In this document: one piece after another, positions 1-6,482 of the stretch
Numbering within the stretch: position 1 is the first letter of the stretch
Layout: each line of letters begins with the position of its first letter
The notes under the pieces: generated by a model
Database searches by the model: none
What the model saw: only the letters and a program-made list of their open reading frames with translations
What the model was told of the DNA's origin: nothing
From: D2472 sp964444385
Lineage (GTDB): Bacteria; Pseudomonadota; Gammaproteobacteria; Magnimaribacterales; D2472
Direction of reading: 5' to 3'
DNA: 10,585 bases
NCBI GenBank assembly: GCA_964444385.1
Contig: CAYUHD010000050.1
Location: 1-10,585, forward strand
Translations under genes and position numbers: made by a program

Positions 1-45
1 GGTTCGAACTGGCGACCTTAAACTTGGTAGAGTTCTACCCTGTAT
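1..45 (-). pseudogene. decayed tRNA-Gly fragment (window edge)
   Basis: Bases 1-18 are identical to bases 695-712 of the intact tRNA-Gly gene, which cover its T arm and variable region. The following bases still resemble its anticodon arm and the end of its D arm, in the same orientation. The copy cannot be functional as read. About 5 nt between the D arm and anticodon stem are missing, the anticodon stem has mismatches, and the base triplet at the anticodon position reads ACC instead of GCC. No D stem or acceptor 5' strand is recognisable. The 3' end lies outside the window. It could be a decayed duplicate or the flank left by an element that once integrated into the tRNA gene; the sequence here does not decide between these. 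Confidence 0.55.
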
Positions 46-67
46 TTAAAAAAGATTAATTTATTTT

Positions 68-424
68 TTAAGAGCAGCCATTTACCTTTTGAGCTTCTTG
101 AATTGTTTCAAGTTGACCTTTAAGTGCGGCTAACTTTCCAGCAGATTCTGCATTACCATCCATCCAAAATGCTGCAGGAGCAAATAGAATCCAAGTAACA
201 AGCTCAGTATTTTTATCTGATTGATAATCTTTATCTACCTGAGCACCAAGAGTTTCAGCCTCTCTATATACAGCATTTTGCTCTGTTCCAAGTTCTTTGC
301 AAGTCATCTTAAGATATGGAGCAATTGGAGCCCTTACACTTTGAACCTCTGAAGCTTTTTGAGCAGTAGAACAACTACTTATAATGCAAGCTGCAATTAC
401 GAATGTAATAAAAAAGTTTCTCAT
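68..424 (-). CDS. small predicted lipoprotein, function unknown
   Basis: A 118-residue protein. It begins with a short positively charged start and a hydrophobic stretch (residues 4-15), ending in a lipobox I-S-S-C with the lipidation cysteine at residue 18, so it is probably exported and anchored in a membrane. The mature part has two cysteines (42 and 117) that could form a disulfide. A second hydrophobic segment at 75-88 contains W-I-L-F-A-P-A-A-F-W, and the remainder (50-70 and 92-112) looks helical. The layout of cysteine, helix, short hydrophobic patch, helix and final cysteine recalls small periplasmic or outer-membrane lipoproteins seen in many Proteobacteria, but I cannot name a family. 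It stands alone, with 255 bp of apparently non-coding DNA between its start and the tRNA gene. No strong ribosome binding site is visible; a weak AGG lies about 8 nt before the ATG. Confidence 0.8.
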   Translation of the reverse strand: MRNFFITFVIAACIISSCSTAQKASEVQSVRAPIAPYLKMTCKELGTEQNAVYREAETLGAQVDKDYQSDKNTELVTWILFAPAAFWMDGNAESAGKLAALKGQLETIQEAQKVNGCS

Positions 425-679
425 ATTAATTACCTATAATTTATCAATAATCTCCAACATAACAAAGTAATGCTTATGTGTATACAAAATACTTATTATT
501 TACTTTATATATCACTATTATTTTTTATATTTAAAATTAGGCATGTTTGAAGTTTTGCCCTTACCGGAACTTCTTCGTGTCTATGAATAAATTACTAAAA
601 TGATGCAATAAGGGCTGAAGTCTCTTTTGGGATATTGCCTAAAGAGCCATTTCAAATGGGGTCAAAGTCTTGGTGGAAG
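425..679. other. intergenic region without a supported gene
   Basis: No reading frame here looks coding. Bases 425-540 are almost pure A+T and probably hold the promoter of the lipoprotein gene at 68-424, but I could not find a convincing -35/-10 pair. Bases 541-679 have a more mixed composition. They contain a 13-bp palindrome (647-659: CCATTT, C, AAATGG) and a short inverted repeat (557-563 with 609-615), neither followed by a T-run. They may be parts of the tRNA 3' trailer, or remnants of lost sequence. Confidence 0.4.
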
Positions 680-755
680 TGGAGCGGGAAACCAGGTTCG
701 AACTGGCGACCTCAACCTTGGCAAGGTTGCGCTCTACCAACTGAGCTATTCCCGC
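680..755 (-). tRNA. tRNA-Gly (anticodon GCC)
   Basis: On the minus strand this 76-nt stretch folds as a complete tRNA. The acceptor stem GCGGGAA pairs with TTCCCGC. The D arm contains AGCTCAGTTGGTAGAGC. The anticodon stem CAACC/GGTTG encloses the loop TTGCCAA, and the T arm carries GTTCGAA. The CCA tail is encoded (680-682), and the discriminator base is T at 683. The anticodon GCC reads the glycine codons GGC and GGU. A plausible promoter lies directly upstream (769-797), placing transcription start about 7 nt before the mature 5' end. Confidence 0.97.
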
Positions 756-767
756 TTTTGAGTTGGT

Positions 768-800
768 TAATATACATCCATGAGATATAACCTTCAAGAA
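768..800. repeat. 33-bp imperfect direct repeat, copy A
   Basis: Aligned without gaps, this copy matches bases 1119-1151 at 28 of 33 positions, in the same orientation. The conserved core is TAATATACA, one variable base, then CCATGAGATA. Copy A lies between the stop of the 93-residue lipoprotein gene and the tRNA. Its conserved parts include both candidate promoter hexamers. Confidence 0.75.
769..797 (-). promoter_or_regulatory. candidate promoter of tRNA-Gly
   Basis: On the minus strand, TTGAAG (792-797) and TATATT (769-774) are separated by 17 nt, matching the sigma-70 consensus at 4 and 5 of 6 bases. The expected start is near base 762, just upstream of the tRNA. The segment belongs to the 33-bp direct repeat shared with 1119-1151, where the same hexamers and spacing recur. 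Confidence 0.5.
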
Positions 801-801
801 T

Positions 802-1083
802 TTAATCTGGGTTCAAAGTACCTAATCCTTCTTGAATTCTCTGTCTTTCTCTAAGGCGTTGCTCTCTTTCAAATTTTTCTTTACTATCTTCTTCGATTCT
901 CTCTAACTCTTCTTTTGTATAACAAAAAGTTTCAGGTATCTTGGTGCCCAGTATTCTTTCTGTTCGACAAATCTTGTCGCCTTCTTCTTCCTCAGATTTC
1001 ACTTCGTTATTTAAAGTATTAGGATTAGAAACGCATCCCGAGATCATTATAAAAATTGATATTGGTAATAGTAATTTCTTCAT
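802..1083 (-). CDS. small predicted lipoprotein with charged C-terminal helix
   Basis: A 93-residue protein. A lysine pair and hydrophobic stretch lead to a lipobox I-S-G-C with the lipidation cysteine at 17. An acidic linker follows (E31-E34). A short segment has cysteines 39 and 54 around G-T-K-I-P-E (46-51). The rest, about 57-84, is one highly charged helix with coiled-coil character (E-E-L-E-R-I-E-E-D and R-E-Q-R-L-R-E-R-Q-R). The C-x14-C segment with a GTKIP or GSRI-like turn, followed by an acidic/basic helix, resembles small uncharacterised envelope proteins in other Gammaproteobacteria. This is from memory of the pattern and gives no function. The start is supported by the sequence AAGGAAAG about 3 nt before the ATG. 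A candidate promoter (1120-1148) and an inverted repeat (1099-1117) lie upstream. Confidence 0.85.
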   Translation of the reverse strand: MKKLLLPISIFIMISGCVSNPNTLNNEVKSEEEEGDKICRTERILGTKIPETFCYTKEELERIEEDSKEKFEREQRLRERQRIQEGLGTLNPD

Positions 1084-1098
1084 TTCTTTCCTTCGTTT

Positions 1099-1117
1099 TA
1101 GGCTTGTATTAAGCCTA
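1099..1117. promoter_or_regulatory. operator-like inverted repeat at the predicted transcription start
   Basis: A perfect 7-bp inverted repeat, TAGGCTT and AAGCCTA, around a 5-nt centre. It starts 2 nt after the candidate -10 box (1120-1125) and so covers the expected start point near 1113. No T-run follows on either strand, so it is not a typical intrinsic terminator. A repressor operator for the lipoprotein gene fits the position. A weak terminator for the CoA-transferase gene upstream is the alternative. Confidence 0.35.
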
Positions 1118-1118
1118 G

Positions 1119-1151
1119 TAATATACAGCCATGAGATAAAGCATTCAAGAG
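1119..1151. repeat. 33-bp imperfect direct repeat, copy B
   Basis: The second copy of the repeat at 768-800, with 5 mismatches of 33 and no gap. It lies between the CoA-transferase stop codon and the lipoprotein gene. Confidence 0.75.
1120..1148 (-). promoter_or_regulatory. candidate promoter of the 93-residue lipoprotein gene
   Basis: On the minus strand, TTGAAT (1143-1148), a 17-nt spacer and TATATT (1120-1125) match the sigma-70 consensus at 4 and 5 of 6 bases. The predicted start is near 1113, giving a 5' leader of about 30 nt that contains the purine-rich ribosome binding site. Hexamers and spacing are the same as in the repeat copy in front of the tRNA. Confidence 0.45.
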
Positions 1152-1158
1152 AATTCTA

Positions 1159-2295
1159 CTACTTAAGTTTTCTTAAAATTTCTTCTGTGTCTTCTCCAAG
1201 AGATGGAGCAGTTTTGGTAACTTTAAGTCTTTGTCCATCAAAAATTGCCGGATGAGAGACTGCATTCATTTTGCCTTGATGCGGGCTATCCATTTGAAAA
1301 ATAGTTTTGCTCGCTATAACTTGGGGTTGGTTGATCACTTCTTCTCTTGGAGTAAATGGCGCACAAGGCACATCATTTACTCTTAATACTTGAATGGATT
1401 CTTCTACAGTTAAATCAAGAAATGAGTATATCGCCTCGGCAACTAAATCAGACATATTTTTACTTCTAGCTGATGCATCAACAAAACGTGGATCAGTTTT
1501 ATATTCAGGTTTATTAATTGCATCAAATATTCCATACCACTGAGCATCTGTCATAGCTGCAATTGTAAAAAAGCCATCTTTTGCATGGACTAAATTTGAA
1601 TAGGTAGCTGACAATGGAGGAAGTTTTTGAACATCCTCATCCAACAAAGTCTCATTCATCATTCCATCAGGCCATAAGAAAAAGATAGCAGAATCAAGCA
1701 TGGATAATTTTATATGACTTGGTATACCAGTTCTTTCTCGTTTAAACAGAGCAGCAGTTAAAGCTTGGCAAGCAGTGTATCCGGTTATTTTGTCGCATAT
1801 TAATGTTTTCATATAAGCAGGTTGATCATCATTAGCTTGAATGCTTGTTGCTCCAGACATACCCTGAATCACATGATCGTAAGCTGGTGCAGAAGCTAAT
1901 GGACCTTCTTCACCAAAACCAGAAATTGATACATAGATAATATTTGGATTAACTTTTCTAAGATCTTTTAAGCTCAGCCCTAACTTTTCATTAACTCCCG
2001 GACGATAATTACTAATAAAAACATCGGCTTCTTTTACCAGTTTTAATAATTTTTGAACTTCTTTTTGATCTTTTAGATTAAGGTTAATAGACTTCTTACC
2101 TCTATTACAATTTGCAAATATTGCAGAAAAGCCTCCCTTTTGAGTTCCTAAATAGCGCATGGAATCACCTATCCCAGTTGGCTCTACTTTAATTACTTCT
2201 GCACCTTGATCACACAAAATCATTGTTGCTAAGGAGGCCGTTACTATGCTTGAAAGTTCTAAAATTTTAATCCCATCTAAAGGTTTCTCTTGCAT
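1159..2295 (-). CDS. CaiB/BaiF family CoA-transferase (class III)
   Basis: A 378-residue protein with the full layout of family III CoA-transferases, including alpha-methylacyl-CoA racemase, formyl-CoA transferase and CaiB. The N-terminal part carries L-D-G-I-K-I-L-E-L-S (6-15), G-A-E-V-I-K-V-E (31-38) and N-R-G-K-K-S-I-N-L-N-L (64-74). Asp168 in I-C-D-K-I-T-G matches the position of the catalytic aspartate that forms the acyl-anhydride in formyl-CoA transferase (Asp169). The C-terminal part has the usual V-P-C-A-P segment. The family moves CoA between carboxylic acids, or epimerises 2-methylacyl-CoA; the substrate cannot be read from the sequence. The length is close to that of the racemase-type members. 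A strong ribosome binding site (AAAGGAG, 2306-2312) decides the start, and the gene follows the NTF2-like gene by 6 nt, so both are probably on one transcript. Confidence 0.92.
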   Translation of the reverse strand: MQEKPLDGIKILELSSIVTASLATMILCDQGAEVIKVEPTGIGDSMRYLGTQKGGFSAIFANCNRGKKSINLNLKDQKEVQKLLKLVKEADVFISNYRPGVNEKLGLSLKDLRKVNPNIIYVSISGFGEEGPLASAPAYDHVIQGMSGATSIQANDDQPAYMKTLICDKITGYTACQALTAALFKRERTGIPSHIKLSMLDSAIFFLWPDGMMNETLLDEDVQKLPPLSATYSNLVHAKDGFFTIAAMTDAQWYGIFDAINKPEYKTDPRFVDASARSKNMSDLVAEAIYSFLDLTVEESIQVLRVNDVPCAPFTPREEVINQPQVIASKTIFQMDSPHQGKMNAVSHPAIFDGQRLKVTKTAPSLGEDTEEILRKLK

Positions 2296-2301
2296 AAGTT
2301 T

Positions 2302-2706
2302 TTAACTCCTTTGGTTAGAAAATAACTCTAATGATTCAACCATTTTTTCTTTTACCTTTTCAATTGCCTGAAGAGATCTAATCATTACCTTAAATTCTAC
2401 AATCTTCCCTTCATTATTCCATGAGATGATATCTGCTCCATTAACAGAAACATCATCAATAAACGTCTCAAATTCAAGTACACAATATAAATCTTGGATA
2501 ACTTCTTTTGTATATTTAAAACGATTCATATTAAAAGATTGCCCAGCTGACATTAAATATAGTTTTGCTAAATCCTTTCCTTCAATGGGTTTAAAAACCA
2601 CTGGGGAATAAAAAGCTACGGATTCATCAAGAATCTCATCTAAAAAACTTGGGTCTTCTGATTTATAATTATCTAACCATTTTTGAAGATATTTTTTTGT
2701 GTTCAT
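2302..2706 (-). CDS. NTF2-like / SnoaL-type fold protein
   Basis: A 134-residue protein of the size and pattern of the NTF2-like superfamily. It has an N-terminal helix pair (about 3-17 and 20-27) and a first strand V-A-F-Y-S-P-V-V-F (30-38). A segment I-E-G-K-D-L-A (41-47) follows, and then a series of strands ending with E-G-K-I-V-E-F-K-V-M-I-R (about 98-109). This last element is the typical closing strand of the SnoaL-like group, where small hydrophobic ligands are bound or isomerised in a conical pocket. No catalytic residue can be assigned. The gene ends 6 nt before the CoA-transferase gene, whose ribosome binding site overlaps its last codons. This suggests coupled expression and perhaps a shared role in acyl-CoA or lipid metabolism, which is inference. 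Confidence 0.75.
   Translation of the reverse strand: MNTKKYLQKWLDNYKSEDPSFLDEILDESVAFYSPVVFKPIEGKDLAKLYLMSAGQSFNMNRFKYTKEVIQDLYCVLEFETFIDDVSVNGADIISWNNEGKIVEFKVMIRSLQAIEKVKEKMVESLELFSNQRS
2306..2312 (-). promoter_or_regulatory. ribosome binding site of the CoA-transferase gene
   Basis: AAAGGAG on the minus strand, 10 nt before the ATG at 2295 and lying inside the final codons of the NTF2-like gene. It is one of the clearest Shine-Dalgarno matches in the window, where most starts have weak ones. Confidence 0.75.
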
Positions 2707-2778
2707 AGGTATGCTTAAAGAAATTTAAAATATAGGGAACCCTGAAAATAGAATTTCTTAAAATAATTAACTGCTAGA

Positions 2779-2907
2779 TTATTTCTTGTTTCTTAACTTT
2801 CGTAAACGTCGATACTCATTTAATTTTTTTTTCTCAACTAATTCACGATTAAGATGACGTTTTTTTCTAGCAGCTTCAGATTTTTGAATTCTGACAGCTT
2901 TATTCAT
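2779..2907 (-). CDS. 42-residue very basic small protein, hypothetical
   Basis: An open frame of 42 codons from an ATG to TAA, 46 nt downstream of argH and about 70 nt upstream of the NTF2-like gene. Eighteen of 42 residues are lysine or arginine (for example A-R-K-K-R-H, K-K-K-L-N and R-R-L-R-K-L-R-N-K-K), only four are glutamate, and there is no cysteine, tryptophan or phenylalanine. It would form one long basic helix, as expected for a nucleic-acid or ribosome-associated peptide. I do not recognise a family. The ATG is preceded by AAAGAAGA, a weak ribosome binding site that is part of a 7-bp AT-rich inverted repeat (2910-2916 with 2926-2932). A chance open frame in AT-rich DNA is possible, but the use of arginine codons CGT and CGA here is not what random A/T-rich sequence would give. 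Confidence 0.5.
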   Translation of the reverse strand: MNKAVRIQKSEAARKKRHLNRELVEKKKLNEYRRLRKLRNKK

Positions 2908-2953
2908 TCTTCTTTAATACTCTCATAAAGAAAAAATAAATGCAAAAAGATAG

Positions 2954-4243
2954 TTATTTTGTTTTAGCAAGTTGTTTTAATCTAGATCTAAGAACTTTTA
3001 AATCTAAATTGTATGCGGAACCAGATGAAGAATTTTTTCTAGATAAACTTTCTGAAATCAACATCTTGTCTTGATTGGACTTAACTTTTAGATAAGCTTC
3101 TCTAAAAGGTACGCCTGATTGCACTAACTCATATGTGCGATCTGTCATCAACATCCCCTCATCAATACATTCATTTGATCTCGATACATTAACTTTTATT
3201 GATTTAATCAAATCTGGTAATAAATCTAAGGTCTTTAAGACGCAATGTATCGAATGAATAAGAGATCTCTTGGTAAGTTGTAAATCACGATGATACCCAC
3301 TTGGTAGAGAAATTAAATTTTCTAATTCTGCATAATGCCCAGCCACCACAGCATAATTAGCTCTCATTATCTCTATTACATCTGGATTAGATTTATTAGG
3401 CATGATAGATGAGCCGGTTAAATACTTTGATGCGACACTCAATAAATTAAACTCCTGGGATAAAAAAATAGTTATATCCCAAGAAAATTTTCGAACATCC
3501 AGCATGGGCTGTTTCAATGAACCTATTAACTCTAATTCAAACTTACCTCTACTATTTTGGACATAAAGGCTGTTTAATTGTTTTCTTTTAAAGTTTAACT
3601 CTTTGGTTGATATATCACGCTTAATGGGAAGGTTGACCCCATATCCAGCCGCTGAACCCAATGGATTGGTATTCATCCACGACTGAGTATTTGATATCAA
3701 ATTGACATTATCAAGAAAAGACTCAGCATAAGCACCAAACCACAAACCCCATGTAGATGGCATGGCTCTTTGCAAGTGAGTATAGCCTGGCATGGGATCC
3801 GATGAATGCTTTTCAGCCTTATCCAAAAATGATTTAGCAATCTTTAAATTAATTGATTGAATCTCATCTAATTTTGCTCTTGCATAAAGACGCATAGCTA
3901 CCATCACCTGATCATTCCTACTTCTTCCAGTATGAATTTTTTTACCCACTGAACCAAGCTCTTTAGTTAAGAAATCCTCAATAGCAGAATGGCAATCTTC
4001 GTATCTGGAAGTTAGTTTAAATTTCTTTGCCTTAAATAGCTTTGCAAGCTTCTTCAAAGAAGAAATAACTTTCTTAGCCTCAGATTTATTTAAAATATTA
4101 ATATTCTCTAATTCATGCGCATGAGCAATCGATGCCTCAATGTCATACAGGAATATCTCTTGATCTAGAGTTATATCCTCACTCGATAAAAAATTATCGA
4201 TTGCGGAATTTTTATCTTTTGAGTCTTGATTCCAAATTTTCAT
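2954..4243 (-). CDS. argH: argininosuccinate lyase
   Basis: Splits argininosuccinate into arginine and fumarate, the last step of arginine synthesis, as a cytosolic homotetramer. All fumarase/ASL superfamily signatures are present. T-G-R-S-R-N-D-Q (105-112) is the first conserved region, G-Y-T-H-L-Q (153-158) holds the catalytic-site histidine, and G-S-S-I-M-P-N-K-S-N-P (277-287) is the flexible loop with the catalytic serine. At 429 residues it is slightly shorter than many ArgH proteins. The N-terminus lacks the common W-G-G-R-F start and instead reads F-L-S-S-E-D-I-T-L-D (18-27), with F-L-Y-D-I-E-A-S (31-38) after it, which resembles the Xanthomonas version. The ATG lies 2 nt after the argC stop, so it is the last arg gene of the operon. 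No intrinsic terminator is visible downstream. Confidence 0.96.
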   Translation of the reverse strand: MKIWNQDSKDKNSAIDNFLSSEDITLDQEIFLYDIEASIAHAHELENINILNKSEAKKVISSLKKLAKLFKAKKFKLTSRYEDCHSAIEDFLTKELGSVGKKIHTGRSRNDQVMVAMRLYARAKLDEIQSINLKIAKSFLDKAEKHSSDPMPGYTHLQRAMPSTWGLWFGAYAESFLDNVNLISNTQSWMNTNPLGSAAGYGVNLPIKRDISTKELNFKRKQLNSLYVQNSRGKFELELIGSLKQPMLDVRKFSWDITIFLSQEFNLLSVASKYLTGSSIMPNKSNPDVIEIMRANYAVVAGHYAELENLISLPSGYHRDLQLTKRSLIHSIHCVLKTLDLLPDLIKSIKVNVSRSNECIDEGMLMTDRTYELVQSGVPFREAYLKVKSNQDKMLISESLSRKNSSSGSAYNLDLKVLRSRLKQLAKTK

Positions 4244-4245
4244 AA

Positions 4246-5175
4246 TTACATTATCCCCAAGTTATCTTCCCATCCAAATGCAGAATTTAAATTTTGAACA
4301 GCTTGGGTTGCTCCACCTTTAAGGAGGTTATCAAGAGCGCAACAAAAAGTCAGCCTATTAATTTCATTATCAATTTCAAATCCTCCAATTATTACATTTG
4401 AAGTCTTTTGAACCTCTTGCATGTTAGGAAGTGTTTCATGAATAGAAATTAATTTATTATCTTTATAAAAATCAAAAAATAAGTTGTATATTTCCTTAGT
4501 ATTTTTAGTCTCAGAAAGCATAAAATTTCCTGTCATCAGGATGCCTCGAAAGAAATTACCAACATGTGGGGTAAATAGAATTTTTGAGTAGCTATGTGCT
4601 TTGGCCTCTCTTTCATGAAGATGCGAGACAAGTGAGTATGGAAGAATATTATCTTTAAGAACTTTTTGATCATTTCTATCATTGGGAGATGCGCCTGCGC
4701 CACTATACCCAGAGACGCCATACAAATTTACTGAACCTTTTAAAATATTTTTAAGAGGAGTTAGCATGAATTGTATTGCGGACGCATAGCATCCAGGATT
4801 ACTTATTCTGTTCGATCTAACCTGCTCTGATAACTCAGGGACTCTATACTCCCACGCATCATCAAAACGATGATCTGAGCTCAAGTCAATAATGATTGAA
4901 TTTGCATTATGGCGTTGGATTAAATCAATATATTTTTCAGATTCATTATCTGGCAAAGCTAAAATGAAGGCATCTTCATCAGCCAAAACTATATTATCTA
5001 TGCTTAGATCTTGATATAACAAAGCGACATCAGCATCAAGATTCACTGGCTGACCAACTTTTGATGAAGAAAAAACTGAACTAATGTTTATATGCTCATG
5101 ATTAGCCAGAAGCTCTATGATTTCTTGACCAACATAACCCCTTCCACCTAATAAACCTACTTTTTTAATATCCAT
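4246..5175 (-). CDS. argC: N-acetyl-gamma-glutamyl-phosphate reductase
   Basis: Reduces N-acetylglutamyl phosphate to N-acetylglutamate semialdehyde with NADPH, the third step of arginine synthesis. The NADP-binding turn G-G-R-G-Y-V-G is at 10-16. The catalytic cysteine is Cys129 in S-N-P-G-C-Y-A, and the conserved histidine region H-L-H-E-R-E (185-190) follows. G-V-S-G-Y-S-G-A-G (153-161) and the C-terminal D-N-L-L-K-G-G-A-T-Q-A-V-Q-N-L-N are family-specific. The length of 309 residues is normal for the short ArgC type. Its ATG follows the argB stop codon with no base between them (TAA at 5178-5176, ATG at 5175), and it ends 2 nt before argH, which points to translational coupling. Confidence 0.96.
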   Translation of the reverse strand: MDIKKVGLLGGRGYVGQEIIELLANHEHINISSVFSSSKVGQPVNLDADVALLYQDLSIDNIVLADEDAFILALPDNESEKYIDLIQRHNANSIIIDLSSDHRFDDAWEYRVPELSEQVRSNRISNPGCYASAIQFMLTPLKNILKGSVNLYGVSGYSGAGASPNDRNDQKVLKDNILPYSLVSHLHEREAKAHSYSKILFTPHVGNFFRGILMTGNFMLSETKNTKEIYNLFFDFYKDNKLISIHETLPNMQEVQKTSNVIIGGFEIDNEINRLTFCCALDNLLKGGATQAVQNLNSAFGWEDNLGIM

Positions 5176-6482
5176 TTAAATCACACTTTTAGGTTTATTG
5201 ATAGCATACTCAATGCAATCTTTAAGAGCACCATAATCAGATATACCAATCCAAAAAATATGCCACTCATCTTGCTTCTGACAACCTTCACAAATTGATG
5301 TGTAAAAACTATTAATGGGATTATTAGGTCGCGATCGCCAAAAAACTTGGGGATAGACTTTTCGCATTTCATGCCAGATACCTGCTCCCAAACCTTCACC
5401 TTTTGCTTCAGGGATAACTCCAAACTTATCCATGTATGGAATTGAAAAGTCATTTGAAATAGCAATCGTAGCTCGCTTGCATGAGGTCATGAAAATCTTT
5501 AGATTATTGGAATTATCAAAAAAATTATCTACTAACTTTCCACTAAATGAAGTTTCTATAATATTTTTAAATTGCTTCTCTGTATCTTGGCTGGGTAATT
5601 CATGCTGAACAACACTATAACCGTGCTTAATTAAGGTGCCTGACCCAGAATCGGTAAAAAGTTCTTTTGGAAGATTAATTGGCTCTGTAATGGAAACAGA
5701 GGCGGTCTTTGGTAAATAATCTAGTAAAGACTTAATTTGCTCAAGCTTTAACTTCATCCCAGAATGAAGCCACTCTTCCTGCATAAGCTCATCATACTCA
5801 AGGGCTAAGTTAATAGTCGGAATAAGCTGACCCTTTTTATTAAATATTCCTCCGGTTTCTGATAAAAATATAGCTTTGTAAGGATTGATAGATTTTACTA
5901 ATTCAACAGTGGCAATATCAGCATTAATATTGAGCATCTCGTTTTCTTGATAACCTATTGGTGCTATTACTGGTATAGAGTCTGATTCTAATGTTTCATT
6001 AATTAACTTAATGTTAATTGTTTGAATTGCACCCACATAACCTAGATCAGAATTCTCCTGCGTACATTCAAATATGTTAGAAATAAGGCTTGTTGCAGTT
6101 GCTCCTTGGGCTTCTAAGGCTTGGACAATCTTCTTGTTTGTTTCACTGAAAACTGAGTGNNNNNNNNNNNNNNNNNNNNNNNNNNNNNNNNNNNNNNNNN
6201 NNAAGAAAAATCAATTTTCTGATCTTCTAAAGCTGCTGATAGCATTGGACCAGCACCATGGAGTATTACGGGCTTGAGGCCTACCTGGTTTAGAAATATC
6301 AATGATGAGATGAGATTTTTGAGATCATTTTCAATTACCGATCCCCCGACCTTAATTACTGCAAAACGTTGTTCTGGAGAGGAGAATTTTTCAATATATT
6401 TTTTAATCTCTTTCTCAGAACCTATAGCGCCAAGGAGTTTTAAAATAGTATCTTTTATAAAGTTATTAGATGAATTGCTCAT
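5176..6482 (-). CDS. argB: fused N-acetylglutamate kinase / N-acetylglutamate synthase, interrupted by an assembly gap
   Basis: Probably one bifunctional protein doing the first two steps of arginine synthesis: acetylation of glutamate with acetyl-CoA, then phosphorylation with ATP. The N-terminal amino-acid-kinase part has V-I-K-V-G-G-S (42-48) and H-G-A-G-P (75-79). The 43 Ns follow residue 93. The frame resumes as H-S-V-F-S-E-T-N-K-K and runs through A-T-S (T-arm of the kinase fold), N-I-N-A-D and S-E-T-G-G-I-F. It then enters a C-terminal GNAT domain with D-K-F-G-V, the acetyl-CoA loop E-A-K-G-E-G-L-G-A-G and F-W-R-S-R. This order matches the vertebrate-like NAGS/K of Xanthomonas (about 447 residues); here about 435 are expected. 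The GTG at 6036 is an internal valine, not a start. With 43 Ns the halves are out of frame by one base, which I attribute to gap-size estimation. The start overlaps the argE' stop (ATGA). Confidence 0.88.
6160..6202. other. assembly gap (43 Ns) inside argB
   Basis: A run of 43 undetermined bases. Coding frame is clear on both sides but differs by one base across the run. Comparison with the Xanthomonas NAGS/K from memory suggests about 16 missing residues (48 nt), covering the N-G-x-R-V-T segment of the kinase domain. Confidence 0.95.

Noticed and set aside
46..71. AT-only 8-bp hairpin (46-53 with 64-71) at the end of the first lipoprotein gene
   Set aside because: A stem made only of A-T pairs is expected by chance in such AT-rich DNA and would be a poor terminator.
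544..591. Short plus-strand frame of 15 codons with a protein-like sequence
   Set aside because: Too short, no ribosome binding site, and no homology that I can recognise.
1..800. Repeats in this region as a CRISPR array
   Set aside because: The repeated pieces are a tRNA fragment and a two-copy promoter segment, not regularly spaced repeats with unique spacers.
941..1255. Plus-strand open frame of 104 codons
   Set aside because: It lies opposite the lipoprotein gene and the end of the CoA-transferase gene, both well supported by motifs; its translation has no recognisable pattern.
2910..2932. AT-rich inverted repeat before the 42-codon gene as a terminator of the arg operon
   Set aside because: Its 7-bp stem has only one G-C pair and no T-run follows; at most it affects access to the start codon of the small gene.
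5176..6036. Separate acetyltransferase gene starting at GTG 6036
   Set aside because: The frame continues upstream to the N gap with conserved kinase-domain residues, so this is the C-terminal part of the NAGS/K fusion.
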